Shown: positions 55,591 through 64,000 of the stretch, in pieces
Numbering within the stretch: the stretch's first letter is position 1
How the letters are laid out: each line of letters opens with the position of its first letter
DNA from: Natronobacterium texcoconense
GTDB taxonomy: Archaea > Halobacteriota > Halobacteria > Halobacteriales > Natrialbaceae
Assembly (NCBI RefSeq): GCF_900104065.1
Contig: NZ_FNLC01000002.1
Coordinates: 42,915 to 106,914, forward strand
Reading direction: 5' to 3'
Length of the DNA stretch: 64,000 nt
Made by a program: the position numbers and the translations under genes
Notes under the pieces: model-generated
Told to the model about the DNA's origin: nothing
Seen by the model: only the letters and a program-made list of their open reading frames with translations
The model's database searches: none

Positions 55591-56264
55591 GCGCAAACGA
55601 CTACAACGACGACGGCTGGCAGCCTGTCACCCGTCTCGGCCGGAAGGTCCAGGAGGGCGAAATCGACACGATGGAGGCCGCCCTCAACTCGGGCCTGCCG
55701 CTGAAAGAGCCCGAACTCGTCGACCAGCTCCTTCCCGGACTGGACGACGAGGTACTGGACATCAACATGGTCCAGCGGATGACCGACTCCGGACGACGCG
55801 TGAAGTTCCGCTGTGTCGTCGCCGTCGGCAACCGCGACGGCTACGTCGGCTACGCGGAAGGCCGAGACGATCAGGTCGGCTCTGCCATCCAGAAGGCGAT
55901 CGGTATCGCGAAGCTGAACATGATCAAGGTGCCCCGCGGCTCCGGGTCGTGGGAGGACCGTTCGGACCGACCCCACTCGCTGACTCGTCGGACGACCGGC
56001 AAGGCCGGCTCCGTCGAAGTCGAGGTCATTCCTGCGCCGGAAGGTCTGGGACTCGCCGCGAGTGACACGGTCCACGCCGTCCTCGATCTCGCAGGCATCG
56101 AAAACGCCTGGACGAAGAGTCACGGCAACACCCGAACCACGGTCAACCTCGCGAAGGCGACGTTCAACGCACTCGAGAACGCCTCGCAGTCCCGACATCC
56201 GCCGGGACACCGCGATGCAGGGAGCGACCGTGACGAACCCGAAGAAACGGAGGTGGCCGAATAA
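55587..56264 (+). CDS. rps5: Ribosomal protein uS5
   Basis: 225 residues. The dsRNA-binding-like N-domain contains [20 protein letters not shown], and the second domain [20 protein letters not shown]. It helps decoding fidelity and mRNA unwinding. One base overlaps rpl30. Confidence 0.97.
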   Translation: MSANDYNDDGWQPVTRLGRKVQEGEIDTMEAALNSGLPLKEPELVDQLLPGLDDEVLDINMVQRMTDSGRRVKFRCVVAVGNRDGYVGYAEGRDDQVGSAIQKAIGIAKLNMIKVPRGSGSWEDRSDRPHSLTRRTTGKAGSVEVEVIPAPEGLGLAASDTVHAVLDLAGIENAWTKSHGNTRTTVNLAKATFNALENASQSRHPPGHRDAGSDRDEPEETEVAE

Positions 56265-56731
56265 TGCGAGCAGTCGTGCAGGTTCGCGGTGAGGTAAACC
56301 GCCAGGAAGACGTCGAAGACACGCTGCAGATGCTGAACATCCACAGCGTCAACCACTGTGCGCTCGTCCCCGAAACCGACACCTACGAAGGGATGATCGC
56401 GAAGGTCAACGACTACGTCGCACACGGTGAACCGAGTGCGGACGTGGTCGCGACGCTGCTCGAGAAGCGTGCCGAACCCCTCGAGGGTAGCCAGTCGGAC
56501 ACCGACGAGGAGTGGCTGGCCGAAAACACTGAGTACGGCGACTTCGAGGAACTCGCCACGGCGCTGGTCGACGAGGAAACGACGCTTCGCGACGAGGGTC
56601 TCTCGCCGACGCTGCGGCTTCACCCACCACGTGGCGGTCACGATGGTATCAAGAAGCCAACAGCCGAGGGAGGCCAACTCGGAAAGCATACAACCGATGA
56701 GATTAACGACCTGCTAGAATCGATGCGATAA
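56264..56731 (+). CDS. rpl30: Ribosomal protein uL30
   Basis: 155 residues, longer than bacterial uL30 by its C-terminal helical part, as is normal for archaea. RAVVQVRGEVNRQEDVEDTL and LHPPRGGHDGIKKPTAEGG mark the family. Confidence 0.96.
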   Translation: MRAVVQVRGEVNRQEDVEDTLQMLNIHSVNHCALVPETDTYEGMIAKVNDYVAHGEPSADVVATLLEKRAEPLEGSQSDTDEEWLAENTEYGDFEELATALVDEETTLRDEGLSPTLRLHPPRGGHDGIKKPTAEGGQLGKHTTDEINDLLESMR

Positions 56732-56733
56732 CC

Positions 56734-57234
56734 ATGACGAGTAAAAAACGACGCCAGCGCGGATCGCGTACGCACAGCGGTGGCTCCCACAAGAACCGAC
56801 GGGGCGCGGGCCACCGCGGTGGGCGCGGACGTGCTGGACGTAGCAAACACGAGTTCCACAACTACGAACCGAAGGGCAAACACGGCTTCAAGCGACCGCA
56901 AGGGATCCGCGAAGACGTCGTGGAGATCGACGTGAAGAAGCTCGACGAGGACGCGATCCTCTACGTCGCAGAAGGCGACGCCGAAGAGATCGACGGCGGT
57001 GACGGCTACCGTCTCGACGCTCGAGACGTCGTCGAGGACGGCCACGAGGTCGACGTCGTCAAGGTCCTCGGTTCCGGACAGGTTCGAAACCAGCTCGAAG
57101 TCACGGCGGATGCCTTCTCCGACGCCGCTCGCGAGAAACTCGAGGATGCCGGCGGTGACGCCGTCCTCTCCGAGCGCGGCGAGGAGCGAGCAGCAGACGC
57201 CGAGGACGACGAACCCGAACAGAGCGAGGAGTAA
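56734..57234 (+). CDS. rpl15: Ribosomal protein uL15
   Basis: 166 residues. The basic N-terminus (TSKKRRQRGSRTHSGGSHKN, then GAGHRGGRGRAGRSKHE) is the rRNA-binding extension. An acidic tail closes the protein. secY follows 3 bp later, so translation of membrane translocon and ribosome is linked. Confidence 0.97.
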   Translation: MTSKKRRQRGSRTHSGGSHKNRRGAGHRGGRGRAGRSKHEFHNYEPKGKHGFKRPQGIREDVVEIDVKKLDEDAILYVAEGDAEEIDGGDGYRLDARDVVEDGHEVDVVKVLGSGQVRNQLEVTADAFSDAAREKLEDAGGDAVLSERGEERAADAEDDEPEQSEE

Positions 57235-57237
57235 CGT

Positions 57238-58734
57238 ATGGGATGGAAGGAAGCCGCCGAACCGGTTCTAACGCGCATTCCCGCAGTGAAACGTCCGGAA
57301 GGGCACGTTCCCTTCAAGCGGAAGCTGGCGTGGTCTGCGGGGATCGTTGTGTTGTACTTCTTCCTGACGAACATCACGCTTCTCGGCGTGGGTGAAGGTG
57401 CGACCGACCTCTTCGGCGAGTTCCGTGCGATCCTCGCCGGTGAGCACGGCTCGCTGTTGCAGGTCGGTATCGGACCGATCGTCACGGCAAGCATCGTCAT
57501 GCAGTTGCTCGGTGGTGCGAACCTGCTCGGGCTCGACACCGACGACCCACGGGATCAGGTCCTCTACCAGGGTCTCCAGAAGCTGCTCGTCATCGTCATG
57601 ACGGCGCTGACGGCGCTGCCGATGGTGTTCGCTGGCGGCTTCCTGCCAGTCCAACAGCAGCCGCTGTCCCTCGGTGGACTCGAGCTAGTCGGGACGCAGA
57701 TCCAGCTGCTGATGTTCTTCCAGATCTTCCTGGGCGGCATCCTCATCCTCTACATGGACGAGGTCGTCAGTAAGTGGGGGATCGGCAGCGGGATCGGGCT
57801 GTTCATTATCGCCGGCGTGAGCCAGAAGCTCGTCACCGGGTTCATCTCTCCGTCGCCGGAGGGATTCTTCTACAGCTGGTACCAGATCATCTTCACCGAC
57901 GAAGTTCTCGTCGGGTCGTTACTCACTGGTGACGGCCTGTACACGCTGATCATGGGTGAGGGTGATATCCTCGCGTTGTTCACGACGTTGCTGATCTTCG
58001 GCGTCGTCGTCTACGCCGAGTCCGTGCGAGTGGAGATCCCACTCAGTCACGCTCGAGTGAAGGGCGCGCGTGGTCGGTTCCCGGTGAAGCTCATCTACGC
58101 GAGCGTCCTGCCGATGATCCTCGTTCGTGCGCTGCAGGCGAACATTCAGTTCATCGGTACGATCCTGCACCGTGTCGGCGATGGTGGTGCCGGTGACCCG
58201 ATCATCCTGTTCGGCATGGAGATGCCGTGGCTCGGCGTCTACGCCGACGGCCAGCCCGTGAGTGGGTTCTTCTACTACACGGCACCCATCTACAATCCCG
58301 AAGACTGGATGTGGTGGGCCGGTGAAGTCGCAGCCGAGACCTGGATGGTGCTGTTGCGCGTCACCGTCGACCTGACGTTCATGATCGTCGGTGGGGCTAT
58401 CTTCGCCATCTTCTGGGTCGAGACGACGAACATGGGTCCAGCGGCGACCGCCCAACAGATCCAGAACTCCGGGATGCAGATTCCCGGCTTCCGACAGAAC
58501 GTCGGCGTCATCGAGAAGGTCATGGAGCGGTACATCCCGCAGGTGACCGTCATCGGTGGCGCACTGGTCGGTCTGCTCGCGGTCATGGCGAACATGCTGG
58601 GCACCATCGGAGCCGTCACCGGGACGGGTCTGCTGCTCGCCGTCTCCATTACGTACAAGCTGTACGAGGAGATCGCCGAGGAGCAGATGATGGAGATGCA
58701 TCCGATGATGCGCCAGATGTTCGGCAAAGAGTAG
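57238..58734 (+). CDS. secY: Preprotein translocase subunit SecY
   Basis: 498 residues, about ten helices, the channel through which Sec substrates cross or enter the membrane. The N-terminal cytoplasmic stretch is KEAAEPVLTRIPAVKRPEGH; the family motif LGGANLLGLDTDDP and the cytoplasmic loop SVRVEIPLSHARVKGARGRF are visible. A longer loop with GGAGDPIILFGMEMPWLGVY lies between late helices. It closes the ribosomal operon; adk, which often follows, is not here. Confidence 0.97.
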   Translation: MGWKEAAEPVLTRIPAVKRPEGHVPFKRKLAWSAGIVVLYFFLTNITLLGVGEGATDLFGEFRAILAGEHGSLLQVGIGPIVTASIVMQLLGGANLLGLDTDDPRDQVLYQGLQKLLVIVMTALTALPMVFAGGFLPVQQQPLSLGGLELVGTQIQLLMFFQIFLGGILILYMDEVVSKWGIGSGIGLFIIAGVSQKLVTGFISPSPEGFFYSWYQIIFTDEVLVGSLLTGDGLYTLIMGEGDILALFTTLLIFGVVVYAESVRVEIPLSHARVKGARGRFPVKLIYASVLPMILVRALQANIQFIGTILHRVGDGGAGDPIILFGMEMPWLGVYADGQPVSGFFYYTAPIYNPEDWMWWAGEVAAETWMVLLRVTVDLTFMIVGGAIFAIFWVETTNMGPAATAQQIQNSGMQIPGFRQNVGVIEKVMERYIPQVTVIGGALVGLLAVMANMLGTIGAVTGTGLLLAVSITYKLYEEIAEEQMMEMHPMMRQMFGKE

Positions 58735-58740
58735 CCGACA

Positions 58741-58770
58741 TCTCGCTTTCTCCGCTTTCTTCTGTCGTCT
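58741..58770 (+). terminator. T-rich terminator of the ribosomal operon
   Basis: A pyrimidine-rich run with repeated T clusters (tttct, ctttct, cttctg) begins 7 bp after the secY stop, as expected for archaeal oligo-T termination. No hairpin is needed or seen. Confidence 0.45.
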
Positions 58771-58916
58771 AGGTAGCGATAGCTCCCGTGAGCTGTAACT
58801 CCTGAATAAATTCTCGTACTGAACTGGTAGGACGAACGGAGGCTCGTATCGCCTGTGGTACCGATCTACCGGTCAAACACGGACAATCCTGCGGTTGCGG
58901 TGTCGAACAGTTCGTA

Positions 58917-59543
58917 TCAGGCGATATCCCGACTCGTGTCGATCGCGACTTCCTCGATCAGTTCGAGTTTGATCGATTCGACCGGCTGGCCACCGCTTCG
59001 GAACTTCGGAATCGTGAGTCGATTCTCGAGTTCGGTACCCGCGACCTGGGTCTCGAGGTCGAAGACCGCGTCGGCAGCGTGGTAGGTTCGCGGTCGATTC
59101 GTCGGGACATCCTCACCTTTCAGACAGTGTAAGACCGCAATTCCGCCGGTCTCGTTCATCTTCTCCTTGAGGTCGTTGAGGAAGCCGATGTAGTCGTTCG
59201 TCTCGGCTCGCTCGAGGACGTTCATCGTATCGATGATAAGGTTCGCGCCATCGGGAAGTGCCTCGACGAATCTGGACGTCTCCTCGAGCGGCGAGTCGCT
59301 CGTCACGTGTCTCACGGTGGGGTTGCCGACGGCGGACGGGGAGTCCTCGAGAGCGTTTCGAACGAGGCCGTCGGAGCGTTCGGTCGTCAGGTAGAGGGTT
59401 CCGCGAGCAGCCGTCAGTTCGTACAGGATAAGCTCCGACTGGCTGGCTGGGTCGGCGGTGTACGCGACGATACACCCCGGGGGCAACCCGCCGTCGAGTT
59501 TCCGATCCAATACGTCGATCCCTGTTTCCAGCCGATCCACCAT
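58917..59543 (-). CDS. Rad55/RecA-like protein with degenerate P-loop
   Basis: 208 residues. The RecA-fold opening is DRLETGIDVLDRKLDGGLPP, but where Walker A should read GxxGxGKT it has YTADPASQSEL, so ATP binding in the usual way is unlikely. Walker B is retained (GANLIIDTMNVLE). The C-terminal strands match the haloarchaeal proteins often labelled RAD55-family ATPase. Possible roles are signalling or a structural partner; unknown. The ATG at 59543 is preferred because the longer frame upstream is unconserved-looking. Confidence 0.82.
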   Translation of the reverse strand: MVDRLETGIDVLDRKLDGGLPPGCIVAYTADPASQSELILYELTAARGTLYLTTERSDGLVRNALEDSPSAVGNPTVRHVTSDSPLEETSRFVEALPDGANLIIDTMNVLERAETNDYIGFLNDLKEKMNETGGIAVLHCLKGEDVPTNRPRTYHAADAVFDLETQVAGTELENRLTIPKFRSGGQPVESIKLELIEEVAIDTSRDIA

Positions 59544-59686
59544 ACGAGTATGATTTCTTGCTGTAGTGACTGCATAATTCTTTGCCTTCGATCCGGCAGT
59601 CGATCGCTCTCGAGTGTAACTGGATTGCGTTGCACTCAACTCCGAATGAGGGGATTGAAGGGGACCGCAAGCGCGTACACGAACGA

Positions 59687-60616
59687 ATGCGCCACGATCA
59701 CCTCATCACGAGCAAACAACTCTCGCGAGCGGACATCGAGACCGTTCTCGACCGTGCAGCCGAGATCGCAGCCGATCCCTCGGCCGTCGCCGACCGGTAC
59801 TCGAACACGCTCCTCGGCCTGCTCTTTTTCGAACCGAGCACGAGAACGAAGATGAGTTTCGAGACTGCGATGAAACGTCTCGGCGGTGACGTCGTCGACA
59901 TGGGCTCGGTCGAGTCCTCGAGCGTCAAGAAAGGGGAGACGCTCGCGGACACCGTCCGGGTTATCGAGGGGTACGCGGACGCGCTCGTCCTTCGCCACCC
60001 CAAACAGGGTGCGGCGACGATGGCAAGCGAGTTCGTCGACGTGCCGCTTTTGAACGCCGGTGACGGTGCAGGCCACCACCCGACCCAGACGCTGCTGGAT
60101 CTGTACACGATCCGGGAGAACGCCGGCCTGGACGATCTGACGATCGGTATCATGGGCGACCTGAAGTACGGCCGAACGGTTCACTCGCTTGCCCACGCCC
60201 TGACGAACTTCGACGCTCACCAGCACTTCATCAGCCCAGAGAGCCTGCAACTGCCCCGCGAGGTCGTCTACGACCTCCACCAGGAACAGGAAGGGACCCA
60301 GATCCGCGAACACGACTCGCTCGAAGAGATCCTGCCGTCGCTGGACGTCCTCTACGTGACCCGGATCCAGCGCGAGCGGTTCCCCGACGAGAACGAGTAC
60401 CAGAAGGTCGCGGGCGAGTACCAGATCGACGCGGAGACGCTCGAGAAGGCCGACGACGACCTGACGATCTTGCACCCGCTGCCGCGGGTTGACGAGATCG
60501 CACCGGAGATCGACGAGACGGAGTACGCGGCGTACTTCGAACAGGCGCACAACGGCGTCCCGGTCAGGATGGCGTTGCTCGATCTGCTTCTCGACGGAGG
60601 TGAGTCCGATGAGTAA
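59687..60616 (+). CDS. pyrB: Aspartate carbamoyltransferase, catalytic subunit
   Basis: 309 residues. Carbamoyl-phosphate site motifs are [12 protein letters not shown] and [12 protein letters not shown]; the aspartate side includes HPLPRVDEI and the RLQRERF-like segment RIQRERF. It makes carbamoyl aspartate, the first committed step of pyrimidine synthesis. The ATG at 59687 follows a short unrelated frame. The stop overlaps pyrI by 8 nt (atgagtaa). Confidence 0.96.
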   Translation: MRHDHLITSKQLSRADIETVLDRAAEIAADPSAVADRYSNTLLGLLFFEPSTRTKMSFETAMKRLGGDVVDMGSVESSSVKKGETLADTVRVIEGYADALVLRHPKQGAATMASEFVDVPLLNAGDGAGHHPTQTLLDLYTIRENAGLDDLTIGIMGDLKYGRTVHSLAHALTNFDAHQHFISPESLQLPREVVYDLHQEQEGTQIREHDSLEEILPSLDVLYVTRIQRERFPDENEYQKVAGEYQIDAETLEKADDDLTILHPLPRVDEIAPEIDETEYAAYFEQAHNGVPVRMALLDLLLDGGESDE

Positions 60617-61073
60617 CGACCACGAACTGCGGGTCAGCAAGATCCGCGACGGCACCGTTATCGACCACGTCCGCGGTGGACAGGCACTGAACGTGCTCGC
60701 GATCCTCGGCATCGACGGCGGCGAAGGCGAAGAACTCTCGGTCGGGATGAACGTCCCCTCCGACAGGCTCGCACGAAAGGACATCGTCAAGGTCGAAGGT
60801 CGGGAACTGAGCCAGGACGAGGTCGACGTCCTCTCGCTGATCGCGCCCGACGCGACGATCAACATCGTTCGCGACTACGACGTGATCGAGAAACACCGCG
60901 TCGAGCGCCCCAGCGTCGTCGAGGGCGTTCTCTCGTGTCCGAACCCTGGCTGTATCACGACCGCCGGTGAGCCGGTCAGCTCCGAGTTCGAGGTGCTCGA
61001 GGACGGCGTTCGCTGTTCGTACTGTGGAACGATCGTTCGGGACGAAATCGCGTCGCTGATCGACGCCGACTGA
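60609..61073 (+). CDS. pyrI: Aspartate carbamoyltransferase, regulatory subunit
   Basis: 154 residues. The allosteric N-domain opens [20 protein letters not shown]; the C-terminal zinc domain has four Cys in CPNPGC and CSYC. It binds CTP or ATP and controls PyrB in the dodecamer. It is translationally coupled to pyrB. Confidence 0.96.
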   Translation: MSNDHELRVSKIRDGTVIDHVRGGQALNVLAILGIDGGEGEELSVGMNVPSDRLARKDIVKVEGRELSQDEVDVLSLIAPDATINIVRDYDVIEKHRVERPSVVEGVLSCPNPGCITTAGEPVSSEFEVLEDGVRCSYCGTIVRDEIASLIDAD

Positions 61074-61263
61074 GACGGGTTGCTGTCCCTATTCACCTCC
61101 GATCGCCGGTGATCGACGACAGCAGACCGTCTGAGAGAGTCGATTCCGACCCGGACCTGCGGAGGCCAACACTGGACTCCGTCCGGATTTCGAGACCGTT
61201 TTTTCAGCGTTGGAGAACCATCCAGAATACCTAAGTGTGTCTCGACCATTCATTCGTCTGTAC

Positions 61264-61380
61264 ATGTCACGTACTGTCAAAGTCCTGGTCGCCCTGTTCG
61301 TCGTCGTCGTTCTCTGGAAGGTCGTCTTCAGCAGTTCCGACGTCGACGTAGAGGAAATCGAGTACGAACCGGCAGAATAG
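61264..61380 (+). CDS. Very small single-helix membrane protein
   Basis: 38 residues: a basic start (MSRTVK), one hydrophobic helix (VLVALFVVVVLWKVVF) and an acidic tail (DVDVEEIEYEPAE). Basic inside, acidic outside fits a type of small membrane protein seen in haloarchaea. An AT-rich gaatacctaag lies about 35 bp upstream. It is short enough to be missed by size filters but its charge pattern is unlikely by chance. Confidence 0.6.
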   Translation: MSRTVKVLVALFVVVVLWKVVFSSSDVDVEEIEYEPAE

Positions 61381-61428
61381 GCACGCTCGTTCCGAACGGC
61401 TTAGGGCGGCGGCGCCGTATCTCGAGGT

Positions 61429-62268
61429 ATGCACGGCGTCGTCACCCGCAACGCTGAGGAAGTTCGATGGCCCGAGTTCGACCGCGGATTCTACGAGGTC
61501 AAAGACGTTACCGGACGGTCCGCCGAGCCGATCGAGGACGGAGTGAACATGGTGTCGTGTTTCGGCGACAACGCCGCCGTCGACGCCGATCCGTCGCTCG
61601 CTCCCGTCGACGACATGGGTCGTCCTGCGACGCGGGACCGCAAGTACTTCGACTGGGCTTACGTCTGTCCGTCCCGACTGGACTACCGCGACGGACTGTT
61701 CGAGATCATCGACGACTGTGTCGCCGCAAACGAGGACGTCCGCCTCGACGACGTCGGGTTCCCACGGGCGGAATACTGTCGATGTGGCGTCTGTGAGAAA
61801 CGATTCGAAGAAAGCGAGTACGACGACCGGTTCGCCTGGCGTGCGAACGTCATCACGGAGTTCGTCGCGGAAGCGGTCGACCACATCCCCGGTCGCGTCT
61901 ACCTGACGCTCTATCCTGACCCCTACCCCGGTCACCTCTACGAACGCGCCGGGCTGGACCTCGAGGCCCTCGAGCAACACGTCGACGAGTTCGTCGTCCC
62001 GCTGTACGATACGGCCTACGAGACGACCTACTGGCTCGAGACGATCGCGAAGGGATTCGAGAGCGCACTCGAGACGCCGTTTAGCATCGAACTGTACGGA
62101 GTTAACGTCGACGTCGACAACTTGATTCACGCCCTCGAGGTCGCAGAGGAGTACGGTGAGCACGTTCTGTTCGGCTACGAGGCGTCCAACGCACGGGCAG
62201 CACTGCGGCGTCGAAAGGCCAACCAGCGCGACGGCGTCTCGCACGGTGAACCGGGTTCGAATTCCTGA
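61429..62268 (+). CDS. Conserved hypothetical, possible TIM-barrel protein with Cys cluster
   Basis: 279 residues. It has a beta-alpha alternation with RVYLTLYPDPYPGHLYERAG and LETPFSIELYGVNVDVDNLI, as in TIM-barrel proteins of the putative glycosidase type. A Cys cluster (EYCRCGVCEKRFEES) preceded by a further Cys (YVCPSRLDYRDG) could bind a metal or cluster. I do not recognise the family or substrate. Start ATG at 61429. Confidence 0.7.
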   Translation: MHGVVTRNAEEVRWPEFDRGFYEVKDVTGRSAEPIEDGVNMVSCFGDNAAVDADPSLAPVDDMGRPATRDRKYFDWAYVCPSRLDYRDGLFEIIDDCVAANEDVRLDDVGFPRAEYCRCGVCEKRFEESEYDDRFAWRANVITEFVAEAVDHIPGRVYLTLYPDPYPGHLYERAGLDLEALEQHVDEFVVPLYDTAYETTYWLETIAKGFESALETPFSIELYGVNVDVDNLIHALEVAEEYGEHVLFGYEASNARAALRRRKANQRDGVSHGEPGSNS

Positions 62269-62577
62269 CGGTCGGACGGAAACGACTGTTTCGGCTCGAG
62301 GCGTCTTCGTAAACCAGTCTTACGGGATCGCTCGACGGCACTGTGTGGTATTACGTTCGGGTTCTTCGACTGGTCAGGTCGTCGCCTGTTGTCGGTTTTC
62401 CGCCTTGCATCGTTTCGGCGGGTTGCGGTCGCGCTTCCGTTCGGAACCGACGACGGCCTTTATCAGCGTCTCGGTCGGCAACGGTAACGATCGAGACTCG
62501 TATCGCCGGGGCCGACCGGTGGACCGACGACTGAGACGTTTTGGAGGGTGATCACGGGTCTCGAAACCTGCTAAACT
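62269..62577. other. Intergenic region with a promoter-like box
   Basis: 309 bp without a supported gene. A TATA-like gcctttatcag lies near 62457, about 120 bp before the next ATG, so the next mRNA would have a leader; a ggaggg purine run sits about 35 bp before the ATG. Confidence 0.35.
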
Positions 62578-63684
62578 ATGAGAGACCAGCAATCAGGCTC
62601 CGATTCGACTGCGGAGATGCAACGGACGACGATCGACCAGAGCCAGGAGGCGATGGAGCAGTTGATCGATCTTCAGCGCAACATGGCTCGGATGACCCTG
62701 AGCGCGATGAAGTGGCAGGAGACGGCCCAGAAGCAGGGGATGGAGATGACGAGATCGATGATGGGGTCGTTCCCGGGACAGGAGTTCACGCAGTCGATGC
62801 TGGAGAACTACCTCCAGGGGATGCAGGCGGTCATGCCGGAGATGGAGCGAGCGATCGAGAAGGGAAGGCAGGCCGCACAGCCGGACCAGAGCATGGGTGG
62901 CATGGGCCAACAGATGAGGAGCGCCCCTCAGCAGATGAGCCAGATGGAACGCGGCCAGCAGATGGGTAGTGGGAGCCGGCAGATGGGGTCCCAGGACCAC
63001 TCGAGTGGCGAACGGATGGAGCGAATGGAGTCCCAGGATCGTGGTCGAACCGGCAGGGAGTACGGAGCGACCCAGCAGTACCCACAGACCGGTGAGTGGG
63101 TCACACAGGGAACCTACGGCGGCGAGTCCACCGGACAGCGCCACCAGCAACGTGAAGAGGGCGGCGGGATCGAACAGCCACGAGCACGCGGCGAGAGTCG
63201 GCAGGGCGAAGAACGAACGCAGGATCGGTCGATGACCAGGCAGAGCCAGGGAGACAGTCGAATGGCGGGCCAAGAGCGAACTGGAAGTCCCCGGCACAGC
63301 CAGGAAGAGATGGAACGATCCCAGCACGACCAGCAGGGTAGTCGGCAGCAAGACCGGGGTCGACAGGAGCAACACGGGCAGGCGTTCGGCGAGACCACGG
63401 GGTCTCGAGGCCAGCGCTCCGAAGAGCAGGGCCGACGCGGACGAGAGGAGCGGTCGCACGAGCAGTCGTCACAGCGGATCGAGCCTACCGATCGCCGACG
63501 TGAGTCCGGCCGTCAGCGACGGTCGATCAGACAGGGGCAGGGAGCGCACACCGAATCCGACCAGGGCGAGTCGGAACGCGAAGGTGGCGAGATGGCCCAG
63601 AGCGATATGGAACTCTCGTCGGAACGAAGCGAAGACGACATCGATACAGAGTCGCCGCCCGACCGCGACCAGGGGCAGGAGTAA
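62578..63684 (+). CDS. Phasin-like helical protein with long Gln/Arg-rich tail
   Basis: 368 residues. Residues 1-100 are amphipathic helices rich in Met and Gln (MEQLIDLQRNMARMTLSAMK, EFTQSMLENYLQGMQAVMPE), recalling phasins that coat polyhydroxyalkanoate granules. Residues 105-368 are low-complexity Gln/Arg/Ser/Glu/Gly with repeated QQMG and are surely disordered; they are unusually basic for a haloarchaeon. No PHA synthase is near, so the phasin idea rests only on the N-terminal pattern. A stress-inducible or gas-vesicle-like structural role is also possible. Confidence 0.65.
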   Translation: MRDQQSGSDSTAEMQRTTIDQSQEAMEQLIDLQRNMARMTLSAMKWQETAQKQGMEMTRSMMGSFPGQEFTQSMLENYLQGMQAVMPEMERAIEKGRQAAQPDQSMGGMGQQMRSAPQQMSQMERGQQMGSGSRQMGSQDHSSGERMERMESQDRGRTGREYGATQQYPQTGEWVTQGTYGGESTGQRHQQREEGGGIEQPRARGESRQGEERTQDRSMTRQSQGDSRMAGQERTGSPRHSQEEMERSQHDQQGSRQQDRGRQEQHGQAFGETTGSRGQRSEEQGRRGREERSHEQSSQRIEPTDRRRESGRQRRSIRQGQGAHTESDQGESEREGGEMAQSDMELSSERSEDDIDTESPPDRDQGQE

Positions 63685-63761
63685 GAAAACAACTGTATCG
63701 TCCCCTCGAGGCGTCGACGTGATGGTGTATCTACGTACAGACGTCACCGGTCAGCGACCTC

Positions 63762-63841
63762 ATACGGGCTGCTGTAACGATTTACCGGAGCGCCCGCAGG
63801 ACGGCTCGCGGTCACGCCGGAAATGACTACAGCAGTCCGTC
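63762..63841. repeat. Palindromic intergenic element, copy C
   Basis: Ends atacggg and agcagtccgt and arms gctgctgtaacgatttaccgg and ccggaaatgactacagcagt form a long imperfect palindrome. The centre is more degraded than in copies A and B. It lies just downstream of the phasin-like gene, in convergent position with the last CDS. Confidence 0.8.
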
Positions 63842-64000
63842 TCAAAGGGTGTCTTCGTCGTCGTCACCGATCAAGTCGTCATCGTCGTCGCTTCGCCGAC
63901 CCTCGTCGTCACCGATTAGGTCGTCATCGTCGTCGCCGATCAGGTCGTCGTCATCGTCCATCATACCTTCGTCGTCGCCCCGCCGATCATCGCCACCGAT
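63842..64000 (-). CDS. C-terminal part of an Asp-rich repeat protein (truncated at window edge)
   Basis: The minus-strand frame enters from the right edge and ends in a TGA at 63842-63844 (52 residues seen). It contains three near copies of DDDDDLIGDD separated by EGRRS-like or direct junctions, then EDTL. The DNA copies are similar but not identical. Only Asp, Leu, Ile, Gly and a few Arg are used, so it is a disordered acidic tail; the parent protein is out of view. Confidence 0.7.
   Translation of the reverse strand: MGGDDRRGDDEGMMDDDDDLIGDDDDDLIGDDEGRRSDDDDDLIGDDDEDTL

Noticed and set aside
63842..64000. CRISPR-like or satellite repeat
   Set aside because: The units are in-frame codons for DDDDDLIGDD with no spacer structure; it is a protein repeat.

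Overview
The window reads as chromosomal DNA of a haloarchaeon, most likely a member of the Natrialbaceae (the family is an inference). The reasons are the high GC content with very frequent CTCGAG/CTCGAC, strongly acidic proteins, a Cdc48-type AAA ATPase, an archaeal S10-spc ribosomal operon with the RNase P subunit Rnp1 inside it and SecY at its end, a Tat lipoprotein binding protein, PGF-CTERM surface anchoring, AT-rich promoter boxes placed about 25 bp before start codons, and an archaeal Mch enzyme. No rRNA, CRISPR array or recognisable transposase was seen.

Layout. 0-1.2 kb: two small Asn/Gln/Ser-rich, probably exported proteins with curlin-like repeats. 1.7-5.8 kb: Cdc48, a small membrane protein, an EamA exporter and a small HTH regulator. 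6.0-12.6 kb: a complete dipeptide/oligopeptide ABC operon on the minus strand. 12.7-15.5 kb: RNase HI, DUF2240, a cupin, a small hypothetical and a HAD phosphatase. 15.6-32.4 kb: the most striking part, eight Kef-like CPA2 antiporter genes arranged as four two-gene pairs, each pair overlapping by exactly 8 nt. An F420-dependent oxidoreductase and a UspA protein lie between pairs 3 and 4, and methylglyoxal synthase lies just upstream of pair 4 on the same strand with a glyoxalase-I-like VOC protein divergent from it. 33-38.7 kb: a small EamA protein in a lower-GC patch, pyrF, a large surface protein, and a nitric oxide synthase oxygenase downstream of two tiny genes. 38.9-43.3 kb: a GTPBP1-like GTPase, an mch-HD operon, a metal-binding HMA protein, an MTH1187 protein and a HalOD1 protein. 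43.6-44.1 kb: tRNA-Gly(GCC) with two unusual inverted repeats on its 3' side. 44.1-58.7 kb: SPOUT methyltransferase, 22 ribosomal proteins, Rnp1 and SecY. 58.9-64 kb: a Rad55-like protein with no P-loop, pyrB-pyrI, a 38-residue membrane protein, a Cys-rich hypothetical, a phasin-like Gln/Arg-rich protein and the end of a DDDDDLIGDD-repeat protein.

How it may work together. The antiporter cluster looks like a diversified set of heteromeric K+ or Na+/H+ antiporters. In every pair the first subunit has a degenerate nucleotide-binding loop in its TrkA/RCK domain; the second keeps GYGRxG in three of four cases. The second subunits carry four different residues (Q, N, D, E) before the invariant ion-binding Asp. 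With methylglyoxal synthase and a glyoxalase-like enzyme next to pair 4, the region resembles the bacterial methylglyoxal-Kef protective response. That link is an inference from gene order and family knowledge. A second notable signal is an intergenic palindrome of about 70-80 bp present three times (19.1, 42.5 and 63.8 kb).
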